The notes beneath the pieces were generated by a model that searched no databases, was not told the DNA's origin, and saw nothing but the letters and a program-made list of their open reading frames with translations. A DNA stretch of 64,000 nt, taken from Kocuria sp. (GTDB lineage: Bacteria > Actinomycetota > Actinomycetes > Actinomycetales > Micrococcaceae). Every line of letters starts with the position of its first letter. Position 1 is the first letter of the stretch. Where the stretch lies: the NCBI RefSeq assembly GCF_030538595.1, contig NZ_JAUNTS010000002.1, positions 1-64,000 of the forward strand, read 5' to 3'. Of the stretch, positions 1 through 7,792 are shown piece by piece. Made by a program: the position numbers and the translations under genes.

Positions 1-34
1 CATCAGCGCTGATGAGGTATCAAACTGCGCACGG
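1..34. repeat. Right half of palindromic repeat family A, cut by the window edge
   Basis: These 34 bases match the right half of the 60-nt perfect palindrome at 56567-56626, including the central AGCGCT at 4-9. The left arm lies outside the window. It sits just downstream of the aminotransferase gene that ends at 55, so it can act as that gene's terminator hairpin. Identity between two copies about 56 kb apart makes it a dispersed repeat rather than a chance hairpin. Confidence 0.8.
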
Positions 35-54
35 CTTGGTGATGACTCCGGCTG

Positions 55-1263
55 TCAGCCCACTGCTGCCAGTGCGGCACCCATACGCTCGACGGCGATG
101 CTCAAGATGGTGGGAGAGGTTCCAAAGTTCAGGCGTACAAAGCCGCGTCCGCCGGTCCCAAAGGTGGAGCCGTCGTTGAGGGCAACTCCGGCGTGGTCCA
201 GGAAAAACCCAGCGGGGCCCGTCAGCCGGAACTGCCTGGAGAGGCTTCCCGGCTCAGCTGCAGGCAGGTCCACCTGCGAACAATCCAGCCAAGCCAAGTA
301 GGTGGCCTCTGGGGGCTGAAACCTGAGCCCGGGCGCATGCTGTTCCACCAGTTCTTGGAGCAGACGGCGGTTGGAGGCCAGGCCCGCCAGCAGCGTATCC
401 AGCCAGGGTTGCCCGTGCTGTAGGGCCGCCACATGGGCCAGGATTCCCAGGTGGCTGGCACCGGCATCCACCGTCCAGGGAACCCGCGCAAGATCCTGGG
501 TGGCCTCCGAACCTGCCTGCAGCACGGCCGCCTTGAATCCGGCCAGATTCCACGCTTTGGACGCTGAAAACACTGCAAAGTCCGGCTCTGTGCCGGTCAC
601 GCTGAGGTAGGGCACAAAGTGAGCACCGGGCAGCACCAAAGGGGCGTGAATTTCATCCGAAATGACCCGGGCGTTGAACTTCCGGGCCAGGGCCGCAACT
701 GCTTCCAGCTCTGCGCGAGTATGTACCACCCCGGTGGGATTATGCGGGTTGGCCAGCAGCAACACCGGCTGGCGGGTGGTGCCTGAAATCCGTTGGAAGG
801 TGGCCTGGACGGCTTCCGGGTCCAGTCTTCCACCGGGAGTCAGCGGCGCCTCCACAACTTTTCGACCCAGATGCTTGGTGTAAACGTAAAACGGCGGATA
901 GACGGGGGAGCAGACAATGACCGTGTCTCCCGGGTCCGTGAGCGCGGAGATGGCGGCACTGATGCCGGTCATCACATCCGGTACCGTGCGCATCCGTTGC
1001 GGTTCGGCACCGGTCCACCCCCACCGGCGTGCCGCAAAGTCACTGAGGGCTTGCGGGTACACATCCCCTGACGGATACCCGGTGTCCCCGGACTCCACGG
1101 CCTCCTGCACCGCTTGACGGATGGGCCGGGCCGGGATCACATCCATTTCCGCCACCCAAAGGGGCAGCACCTCCGGGGGATAGTGGTGCCATTTTTCGCT
1201 GGTGCGTTTCCGTAGCTGCTCCAGTGGCACGGATTCCAGAGGGTTGGTCACGGCAGGAGTCAT
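55..1263 (-). CDS. MalY/PatB family PLP-dependent aminotransferase (probable cystathionine beta-lyase)
   Basis: 402-residue fold-type I PLP enzyme. The PLP lysine is K236 in SASKAWNLAGFK, preceded by the cofactor-contacting LLLANPHNPTG segment (about residues 168-178) and the SDEIHAPL segment (about 202-209). The N-terminal LPLWVAEMD motif is typical of the MalY/PatB branch, which cleaves C-S bonds of cystathionine or cysteine conjugates and can also transaminate. The ATG at 1263 lies 9 bases after the stop of the upstream EamA exporter, so the two are probably co-transcribed. That pairing suggests amino-acid or sulfur metabolite turnover coupled to export. Substrate cannot be fixed from sequence. 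Length is normal for the family. Confidence 0.85.
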   Translation of the reverse strand: MTPAVTNPLESVPLEQLRKRTSEKWHHYPPEVLPLWVAEMDVIPARPIRQAVQEAVESGDTGYPSGDVYPQALSDFAARRWGWTGAEPQRMRTVPDVMTGISAAISALTDPGDTVIVCSPVYPPFYVYTKHLGRKVVEAPLTPGGRLDPEAVQATFQRISGTTRQPVLLLANPHNPTGVVHTRAELEAVAALARKFNARVISDEIHAPLVLPGAHFVPYLSVTGTEPDFAVFSASKAWNLAGFKAAVLQAGSEATQDLARVPWTVDAGASHLGILAHVAALQHGQPWLDTLLAGLASNRRLLQELVEQHAPGLRFQPPEATYLAWLDCSQVDLPAAEPGSLSRQFRLTGPAGFFLDHAGVALNDGSTFGTGGRGFVRLNFGTSPTILSIAVERMGAALAAVG

Positions 1264-1272
1264 GGTTTCAGC

Positions 1273-2295
1273 CTAGGACAGCGGTGGGGTCTTGGGTGCG
1301 GTGGGTGAGCTACCACGTCGTTGTGGTGGGGTTGTTCTGGGAACCTCACCGGGAACGGCACGACCAGCAGTGACGGTGCTGCCAATACTGGCCGCCACCA
1401 CCAAGGTGACAGCCATGATCCGCCAGGTACCCGCAACCTGGTCCAACAGCACCCAACCGGCTATGGAGGCAACCACGGGCTCCATGCTGAGCAAGATGCC
1501 GAAAACCGGACGGGGCAGGCTGCGCAGGGCACTGAGCTCAAAGGTGTACGGCACCAAAGAAGCCAGGATGGCGGTGCCCAGGGCCAAGGCCAGCAGACGC
1601 GGATCAGTGACCAGGGCACTCACGTGGCCCACGCTGAAGGGCACCAGCAGCGCGGCTGCCACCACCAGCGCCATGGCCAATCCGCCGGACCCTGGGATCA
1701 CCTGTCCCACGCGGGCACTGGTGAGAACGTAGAGGGCCCAGAAGCCGCCCGCCACCAGCGCAAAGAGCACGCCCAGGGGATCCAGGGACTCCACACCCAG
1801 GGCACTTTCCACGCCCAGCACCGCCATGCCGGCCAGAGCCAGCGCCACCCAGATCAGGTCCCGGCCTCTGCGGGAGAGAATCGCGGCCAGCAACAGCGGC
1901 CCCAGAAACTCGATGGAGACAGCTGTTCCCAAGGGGATACGGGCCAAGGACGCGTAGAAAAACCCGTTCATCAAGGCCAGGGCAAAGCCGAAGGCCACAA
2001 CGGCTTTCCACTGGTCCCGGGTCCAGGACAGGAATCGGGGCCGCGCCACGGCGCAGAGCACAAGAGCTGCACAGCCCAATCGGAAGGAGGTGGTGGCCCA
2101 GGTGCCGAACACGGGGAACAGCTGCATGGCCAGAGCTGCCCCGAATTGCAGAGAGATGCAGGAACCCAGGACCAGGGCCACAGCAGGCCCGGTACCCGTG
2201 CCCCGCCCGGCCCGGGACAGTGCGGAGTTGGTGCCGCTGACGACGACGGGCGTTGGTGCGGAGGAGGTCATGCCCCATAGCTTGCCGCTGCTCAT
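1273..2295 (-). CDS. EamA/DMT family membrane transporter
   Basis: About 340 residues, with ten predicted hydrophobic segments arranged as two EamA repeats; the first starts near residue 38 and the last ends near residue 310. The family (RhtA/YdcZ-like) exports amino acids and related metabolites. The tail is short and hydrophilic. The ATG at 2295 has no ribosome-binding site and touches the palindrome TAGATTAATCTA (2296-2307), which could supply a -10 element for a leaderless message. An alternative start is the internal Met at residue 9 (MTSSAP). It is followed after 9 bases by the MalY-like gene and faces a LysR gene, a classic regulator/target layout. Confidence 0.82.
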   Translation of the reverse strand: MSSGKLWGMTSSAPTPVVVSGTNSALSRAGRGTGTGPAVALVLGSCISLQFGAALAMQLFPVFGTWATTSFRLGCAALVLCAVARPRFLSWTRDQWKAVVAFGFALALMNGFFYASLARIPLGTAVSIEFLGPLLLAAILSRRGRDLIWVALALAGMAVLGVESALGVESLDPLGVLFALVAGGFWALYVLTSARVGQVIPGSGGLAMALVVAAALLVPFSVGHVSALVTDPRLLALALGTAILASLVPYTFELSALRSLPRPVFGILLSMEPVVASIAGWVLLDQVAGTWRIMAVTLVVAASIGSTVTAGRAVPGEVPRTTPPQRRGSSPTAPKTPPLS

Positions 2296-2307
2296 TAGAT
2301 TAATCTA
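2296..2307. promoter_or_regulatory. 12-bp palindrome in the EamA/LysR divergent promoter
   Basis: TAGATTAATCTA is a perfect palindrome abutting the EamA start codon on the minus strand. On that strand TAGATT ends six bases before the ATG, the spacing expected of a -10 element for a leaderless transcript. An AT-rich palindrome at this place could also be part of the LysR operator. Both roles are inferred from position. Confidence 0.45.
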
Positions 2308-2353
2308 GCGAATGATTCTTACTGGTTTACTGAAGTAGAACTTAAGAGGGAAG

Positions 2354-3346
2354 ATGCTGAATCTGAACCGGCTGCGGATGCTCAGTGAACTCAAGCGCCG
2401 CGGAACCTTGGCGGAGGTGGCAAGAGTCTTGTCCTACACTCCGTCAGCGGTCTCCCAGCAGTTGGCCCTGCTGGAACGTGAGGCCGGAGTGGCCCTGTTG
2501 GAACGCGTGGGGCGTGGTGTGCACCTGACGGATGCCGGTGAGTCCTTGGTGGGGCATGCGGATGCGGTGCTGGCCCGCCTGGAGCGCGCGCAAGCGGATC
2601 TTGATGCCACCAAATCTGAGGTGCAGGGGGTGCTGCGCGTGGCCTCGTTCCAAACGGTGGTGATGACCCTGATGCCCACGGCGCTGTCTTTGTTGGCTGA
2701 GCGCCATCCGCTGCTGCAGGTGGAGATCACGCAACGGGTGTTGGACCGTGCCTATGACGGATTGCTGTCCCTGGAGTTCGATCTGATTGTTGGAGAGGAA
2801 CTGCCAGGGTTTCCCGTAGCTCCGCGCCCCGGCAGCGACCGCGTTGAACTGATCCAAGATCCGCAGGTGTTGGCCCTGCCGGATGTTGGCAGATTCTCAA
2901 CGCGGGTGGCCGATCTGGGTGAACTGGCCCAAACCCCGTGGGCATTGGATGCTGCCGACACCCAGATGGGGGTGTGGTCGCGCTCGTTGTGCCGCGCGGC
3001 TGGTTATGAGCCGCGGATCATTCTTGACTCCCCGGACCCGCTGCTGCAGCTGCACATGGTCCGCACCGGTCATGCGGCAGCTTTTGTGCACGGTCTGGTG
3101 GGTTCCCAATACACCGGCGGGATTCAACTCATTGCGCTGCCCGATGGGCCGCACCGCAAGATCTTCACCTCGGTGCGCGCTTCCAGGACGCATCATCCGG
3201 CGATCACGGCTTTTCGGGAAGCCATGGCGCAAGCAGCCCGCCAGGCTGGTTCCGCCACGGGTGACCGCGCCACGGTGCTGATGCCAGAGGTGTCCTACTC
3301 CTTGGGCGCACTGACCTCACAGAGTTCTGACACTCGTTCTCACTAG
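2354..3346 (+). CDS. LysR family transcriptional regulator
   Basis: 330 residues. The N-terminal winged helix-turn-helix (residues 1-60, LAEVARVLSYTPSAVSQQLA being the recognition region) is followed by a periplasmic-binding-protein-like effector domain from about residue 90 to 300. The start ATG has a purine-rich AGAGGGA just upstream. It is divergently transcribed from the EamA exporter with 58 bases between them, so it probably controls the exporter and the MalY-like enzyme and its own gene. The helix-turn-helix and the early LLERVGRGVHLTDAG stretch are typical of ArgP/IciA-like LysR proteins, but the effector cannot be deduced. Confidence 0.88.
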   Translation: MLNLNRLRMLSELKRRGTLAEVARVLSYTPSAVSQQLALLEREAGVALLERVGRGVHLTDAGESLVGHADAVLARLERAQADLDATKSEVQGVLRVASFQTVVMTLMPTALSLLAERHPLLQVEITQRVLDRAYDGLLSLEFDLIVGEELPGFPVAPRPGSDRVELIQDPQVLALPDVGRFSTRVADLGELAQTPWALDAADTQMGVWSRSLCRAAGYEPRIILDSPDPLLQLHMVRTGHAAAFVHGLVGSQYTGGIQLIALPDGPHRKIFTSVRASRTHHPAITAFREAMAQAARQAGSATGDRATVLMPEVSYSLGALTSQSSDTRSH

Positions 3347-3465
3347 GCGGTTCACCGTCAGCGATAACCTTGAGTCGCTTCAATCTGGGGGTGCAGGATG
3401 GAATGACCCATGCCGCCCACAGCCCGGTTGGGTCAGTGGTGGGTCCGATCTATGAGGAGCGCATC

Positions 3466-4512
3466 ATGCCTGAAGTCCTGGCTTACGCCTGTGATGACAA
3501 GACCACTCAGTTCCACAGGACCACTGTGGCAATTCCAGAACCCGGGCCTCATGACATCTACTTTGAGGTCAAATACGCCGGTATCTGCCACTCAGACATT
3601 CACACTGCACGTGAGGAATGGGGGCCGGCCAAGTTCCCGCTGACTCCCGGGCACGAAATCGCAGGAATTGTGACCCGGGTGGGTGATGAGGTCACCAAAT
3701 ACGCCGTGGGGGACAAGGTGGGTGTGGGCTGCATGGTTAATTCCTGCGGTGCCTGCGAATACTGCACGGCCGGTGAAGAACAGTACTGCGTGGGCAACGG
3801 CGGGACGCTGTGGACCTACGGCGACGACGCAGATGGCAACCCGACCGCCGGGGGCTATGCCCAAGGCTTCACGGTCAACGAAAACTTTGCGGCCCGCATC
3901 CCGGATGAGATCCCTTTTGAAACCGCAGCCCCGTTGCTGTGCGCCGGAATCACCATGTACTCGCCACTCAAGCGCTGGGGTGCAGGACCCGGCAAGAAGG
4001 TGGCCATTGTGGGCATGGGCGGTCTGGGCCACATGGGGGTGCAGCTTGCTGCAGCCATGGGTGCGGAGGTCTCCGTGATCTCCCAGACGCGCTCCAAAGA
4101 AGATGATGGTCGCCGCTTTGGTGCCACTGACTACTACGCGTTGGCGGAGGAAGGCACACTGGCCAATTTGGCCGGGACCTTCGACCTGATTGTGTGCACC
4201 GTCAGCGCGGACGACTTGGACTACACCGGACTGCTGGGTGCGCTGAAGCCTATGGGCGTATTTGTGGACGTGGGGCTGCCGGAAAACCCCACCACGCTGC
4301 ATTTGGCGGGCATTGTGATTGGCTCCAAGGTGATGGCCGGTTCACAGATCGGTGGTATGGCTGAAACCCAGGAAATGCTGGATTTCTGTGCTGAACACGG
4401 AGTTCATCCTCAGATTGAAATGATCTCCGGCGAAGACATCACCGAGGCTTACAACCACGTGGTCAACTCCAAGGTGCGTTACCGCTATGTGATTGACACC
4501 GCCACATTCTGA
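3466..4512 (+). CDS. Zinc-dependent NAD(P) alcohol dehydrogenase, YahK/CAD-like
   Basis: 348 residues from the ATG at 3466, chosen over an in-frame upstream ATG at 3370 because GAGGAG lies 8 bases before it and MPEVLAYA starts the conserved fold. Catalytic zinc ligands are in YAGICHSDIH and the GHE of PLTPGHEIAG. The four structural zinc cysteines are in CGACEYCTAGEEQYC together with the preceding region. The Rossmann motif GMGGLGHMGVQLA follows near residue 180. This subgroup reduces aldehydes broadly with NADPH. It stands alone between LysR and an RDD protein, so its physiological substrate is unknown. Confidence 0.88.
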   Translation: MPEVLAYACDDKTTQFHRTTVAIPEPGPHDIYFEVKYAGICHSDIHTAREEWGPAKFPLTPGHEIAGIVTRVGDEVTKYAVGDKVGVGCMVNSCGACEYCTAGEEQYCVGNGGTLWTYGDDADGNPTAGGYAQGFTVNENFAARIPDEIPFETAAPLLCAGITMYSPLKRWGAGPGKKVAIVGMGGLGHMGVQLAAAMGAEVSVISQTRSKEDDGRRFGATDYYALAEEGTLANLAGTFDLIVCTVSADDLDYTGLLGALKPMGVFVDVGLPENPTTLHLAGIVIGSKVMAGSQIGGMAETQEMLDFCAEHGVHPQIEMISGEDITEAYNHVVNSKVRYRYVIDTATF

Positions 4513-4561
4513 GCAGAATTGCCGCCGGTTGTGAGCGGAATGACCGCCGTAGGGTAGGGCC

Positions 4562-5047
4562 ATGACCTACGGCTGGTACCCGCAGCAGCAGACCACCCCC
4601 AGCGCCGATCCCGGGCTGGGGGTGGTGGTGCGTCACGGGAAGCCACTACCGCAGGCCTCTGCTCACCGCTGCTGGGCCGCCAGACTGATCGACGCCGCAC
4701 TCATCACGGTGGCCACATGTGTCTGCATGACGGGTGGAGCAGCTATTGCTCCGAGTGCAGCAGCCACGGCGGTGGTTGCCGTGCTGAGTTATCCTGCGGC
4801 GCTGCTGTTTTTCGGTGTCTTGTACGGGCTGACAGTTTCTCCGGGGCAGCTGCTGACCGGGGTGATTTCTTTGCGTGCTTGGACAGGGCGGCGTGTGGGA
4901 GCCTGGCGTGGTGCCTGGAGGTATCTGGGGGTGGGCTTGGCGCCGTTCTGGGCAATTTTTGCCGTGTGGAGTGCATTGACCAGCGGCAATTTCATGGATG
5001 TGGGCTACGCCGAACCCGTGCGGGTGGTGTACCGCCGAATCGCGTGA
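4562..5047 (+). CDS. RDD family membrane protein
   Basis: 161 residues with a hydrophilic N-terminus of about 35 residues (MTYGWYPQQQTT, Pro/Gln-rich as is common in actinobacterial RDD proteins) and three hydrophobic segments at roughly 42-60, 65-95 and 115-140. The RDD signature appears as ARLIDAALI and the SPGQLLTGVISLR loop that follows the second segment. RDD proteins are small integral membrane proteins; some act as ion transporters, but most have no assigned role. No partner gene is evident next to it. Confidence 0.75.
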   Translation: MTYGWYPQQQTTPSADPGLGVVVRHGKPLPQASAHRCWAARLIDAALITVATCVCMTGGAAIAPSAAATAVVAVLSYPAALLFFGVLYGLTVSPGQLLTGVISLRAWTGRRVGAWRGAWRYLGVGLAPFWAIFAVWSALTSGNFMDVGYAEPVRVVYRRIA

Positions 5048-5239
5048 GGTACGTGCAACAGCAGCCCCCGGGCGCTCACCGTTGCCATTGTTTCGGAGGA
5101 TGCGCGGTTGCTCCGTATGACCCGGGACAGTGCTTGCACTCCCGCAGGAAATGCCGGAGCTGTGACACAGAAGGCAACATTTGATGTCATCTGCCAGTTA
5201 CTCATTGGTCATATAGAAGTTGAGGAGCATACTCCCGGT

Positions 5240-5263
5240 CAGAGAATTATCGGCAATTCTCTG
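5240..5263. promoter_or_regulatory. 9-bp inverted repeat upstream of the sugar porter gene
   Basis: CAGAGAATT and AATTCTCTG flank a 6-base spacer inside the 276-base gap before the sugar porter start at 5324. Size and symmetry suit an operator for a sugar-responsive repressor, although a short RNA hairpin is equally possible. No other gene is seen in 5048-5323. Confidence 0.35.
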
Positions 5264-5323
5264 CCCCGGGGGATTCGGGCTTCGTGTTCCCCGTTCCACG
5301 TACATGATGGAACAGGATTTCTC

Positions 5324-6676
5324 ATGAAACCAATTGTTCTCCGCAGCGCCATTGTGGCTGCCCTGGGTGGTCTGCTGTTCGGCTTTGACACAGCTGTGAT
5401 CTCCGGGACCACACAGGCTTTGACCGAGCAGTTCAATCTGGGGACTTTTGCCCTGGGGTTCACTGTGGCATCGGCCCTGATTGGCACGATCATTGGGGCG
5501 CTGACGGCTGGGCGGCCCTCCGACCGCTACGGCCGTAAGAACATCCTTGTGGTGATTGGTGTGCTGTACCTGGTCTCCGCCATTGGGTCCGCCGTGGTGG
5601 ACAACTGGTATCTGTTCATTTTCTTTCGATTCCTGGGCGGTATAGGCGTGGGCGGTGCCTCCGTGACCGCCCCCATCTACACCGCAGAAATCTCCCCGCC
5701 CCGATTGCGTGGCCGCCTGGTGGGTTTGGTTCAGTTCAATGTGGTGCTGGGCATTCTCTTGGCGTACCTGTCCAATTACTTCATTGCCCGGGCCATTGAT
5801 CCGGGGGTGGCCTGGCGCTGGATGTTTGGCGTGGAGGCTCTGCCCGCAGCCATCTTCATCCTCTTGCTCTTCACAGTCCCCGAATCGCCACGTTGGCTTT
5901 TCCTCAAAGGCCGCACAGACTTGGCTCGGACCAACATGCAACGGCTGGCCACGTCACCGCAGGAAGCGGCTGAGCTGGAAACCGAAATTCAGGACGCTGT
6001 TGCGGATCTGGCCAAAGACACCAGCAAGGTGCGGTTTTTTGTGCCCCAGTACCGCAGGGTCATACTCCTGGCCATCGCCATTGCGGCGTTCAACCAACTC
6101 TCCGGCATCAACGCCATCATGTACTACGCGCCGGACATTTTCCGCATGGCCGGCGCCGGCGATGACTCGGCATTCCTGCAATCCATTGCCGTTGGCGGGA
6201 TGAATCTGATTGCCACCATGGTGGCCCTGACCGTGATTGACAAGTTCGGCCGCCGCAAACTCATGTTGATCGGGTCGATTGGTTACCTGATCAGCCTGGG
6301 CGTGATTGCCATGTTGTTCTTCACCCAGGGCGACAATTTCGGCAACCTCAGCAGCGCCCTGGTGCTGGCCTCACTACTGTTGTTCATTGCGGCTCACGCC
6401 TTCGGCCAAGGTTCAGTGATCTGGGTTTTCATCTCAGAAATCTTCCCCAACCGTGTCCGTGCCCGCGGCCAGGCTTTGGGCTCCTTCACGCACTGGTTTG
6501 CCGCTGCGGTGATCAGTTGGACCTTCCCCTGGATTGCCGGTGGCCTGGGGCCGGGAACGGCATTCGCAGTGTTTTTCGTCTGCATGGTGGCCCAGTTGAT
6601 CTGGGTCATCAAAGCCATGCCGGAAACCAAGGGAGTTGCCTTGGAAGAGATGGAGCGCGAACTCAGCACACGCTGA
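5324..6676 (+). CDS. Sugar porter family MFS transporter
   Basis: 450 residues from the ATG at 5324; longer in-frame starts exist upstream but add residues with no family resemblance. Twelve membrane segments are expected. Sugar-porter signatures are present: LFGFDTAVISG in segment 1, DRYGRKN in the 2-3 loop, PESPRWLFLKGR before the central loop, NQLSGINAIMYYAPDIF in segment 7, DKFGRRKL in the 8-9 loop and PETKGVALEEME at the C-terminus. It is probably a proton symporter for a hexose, pentose or inositol. It is monocistronic and ends at a strong bidirectional hairpin. An inverted repeat at 5240-5263 may control it. Confidence 0.88.
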   Translation: MKPIVLRSAIVAALGGLLFGFDTAVISGTTQALTEQFNLGTFALGFTVASALIGTIIGALTAGRPSDRYGRKNILVVIGVLYLVSAIGSAVVDNWYLFIFFRFLGGIGVGGASVTAPIYTAEISPPRLRGRLVGLVQFNVVLGILLAYLSNYFIARAIDPGVAWRWMFGVEALPAAIFILLLFTVPESPRWLFLKGRTDLARTNMQRLATSPQEAAELETEIQDAVADLAKDTSKVRFFVPQYRRVILLAIAIAAFNQLSGINAIMYYAPDIFRMAGAGDDSAFLQSIAVGGMNLIATMVALTVIDKFGRRKLMLIGSIGYLISLGVIAMLFFTQGDNFGNLSSALVLASLLLFIAAHAFGQGSVIWVFISEIFPNRVRARGQALGSFTHWFAAAVISWTFPWIAGGLGPGTAFAVFFVCMVAQLIWVIKAMPETKGVALEEMERELSTR

Positions 6677-6721
6677 ACCGGACCCCGATAGCGGCTGTCC
6701 TCACAAGGCACGGCCCTCACA

Positions 6722-6765
6722 AGGTACGACGACGGCGGTGGTCACCCACCGCCGTCGTCGTACCT
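6722..6765. terminator. Bidirectional hairpin terminator between convergent genes
   Basis: Twenty-base arms beginning AGGTACGACG and ending CGTCGTACCT are perfectly complementary around the loop TCAC. The hairpin lies between the sugar porter and the convergent ppk2 gene, where it can stop transcription from both sides. There is no long T tract, so it is not a canonical E. coli-type terminator. Confidence 0.7.
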
Positions 6766-6787
6766 CATGGAGAGTGCAGCGCAAGTC

Positions 6788-7759
6788 TCAAGCCTTTTTG
6801 GACTTCTTGGCTTTGCTGGACTTACCAGCCTTTTGTGCGGAGGAGGCCTTTCCTGACTTTTTCTTGCCGGAGCCCTCAGCCAGTGCAGCTTGTTCGATCG
6901 TGGTGGCATGATCGGCCACTTCATGCTGTAGGGACCGGTCCGGGCGGCGGTACCCGTTGGTGGTTGGCCGCTTGGGCAGGGACAGTTCGGGAAGCGGCAC
7001 GCGTTCCCACGGCACACGCTCCAGCAAATCCGCGATCATGTTGATCCGTGCGCGACGTTTGTCCTCGGCTTCCACAAAATTCCACGGGGATTCCGGAATG
7101 TCCGTGTGCACCAGCATGGCGTCCCGGGCGCGTGAGTAGTCCTCCCAGCGGGTGATTGATTCCAGGTCCATGGGGGAGAGCTTCCAGTGCCGCATGGGGT
7201 CTTCCATGCGAGACTCAAAGCGCTTGTACTGTTCATCCCCGGACACGGAAAACCAGTACTTGATCAAAATGATGCCGTCCTCCACCAACATGCGCTCAAA
7301 AATGGGGCACTGACGCAGGAACCGGCGGTATTCCTGGGGAGTGCAGAACCCCATCACTCGTTCCACCCCGGCGCGGTTGTACCAGGAGCGGTCCAGCAGC
7401 ACGATCTCACCTGCGGCCGGCAAGTGTTGAATGTAGCGCTGGAAATACCACTGCGTCTTTTGCCGCTCGGTGGGCGCAGGAAGCGCCACAATGCGGGCGA
7501 TTCGGGGATTCAGATATTCGGTGACGCGTTTGATCGCCCCGCCCTTGCCAGCGGCATCGCGGCCCTCAAAAATAACGACGACGCGCTGTCCCGTGGCTTT
7601 GACCCACTCCTGCATCTCCACCAACTCGGCCTGCAGCCGAAGCAACTCGGCCTCATAGATGGCCTTGTTCATCCGTTTTTTGGGTTTGTGGGAGACGGAG
7701 TCTTCCAGATCCAGAGCGTCGTTGTCCGTGGGATCTTGTGGTGTGGTGTCTTTTGCCAT
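6788..7759 (-). CDS. ppk2: Polyphosphate kinase 2 (PPK2)
   Basis: 323 residues. Walker A is GRDAAGKGGAIKR (about residues 66-78), the lid module has the conserved arginines in NPRIARIVALPAPTERQKTQWYFQRY, and Walker B is DRSWYNRAGVERVMGFC (about 123-139). These mark a PPK2 that transfers phosphate between polyphosphate and nucleotides, usually making GTP/ATP from GDP/ADP. The C-terminal 40 residues are a Lys/Ser/Ala-rich tail (ending SSKAKKSKKA), probably an acidic-polymer-binding extension. It follows the condensation-like gene in the same direction with a 33-base gap, but no functional link is obvious. Confidence 0.92.
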   Translation of the reverse strand: MAKDTTPQDPTDNDALDLEDSVSHKPKKRMNKAIYEAELLRLQAELVEMQEWVKATGQRVVVIFEGRDAAGKGGAIKRVTEYLNPRIARIVALPAPTERQKTQWYFQRYIQHLPAAGEIVLLDRSWYNRAGVERVMGFCTPQEYRRFLRQCPIFERMLVEDGIILIKYWFSVSGDEQYKRFESRMEDPMRHWKLSPMDLESITRWEDYSRARDAMLVHTDIPESPWNFVEAEDKRRARINMIADLLERVPWERVPLPELSLPKRPTTNGYRRPDRSLQHEVADHATTIEQAALAEGSGKKKSGKASSAQKAGKSSKAKKSKKA

Positions 7760-7792
7760 GTCCGCAGATTAGTCCGAGCGCGCTGGTGTGAG

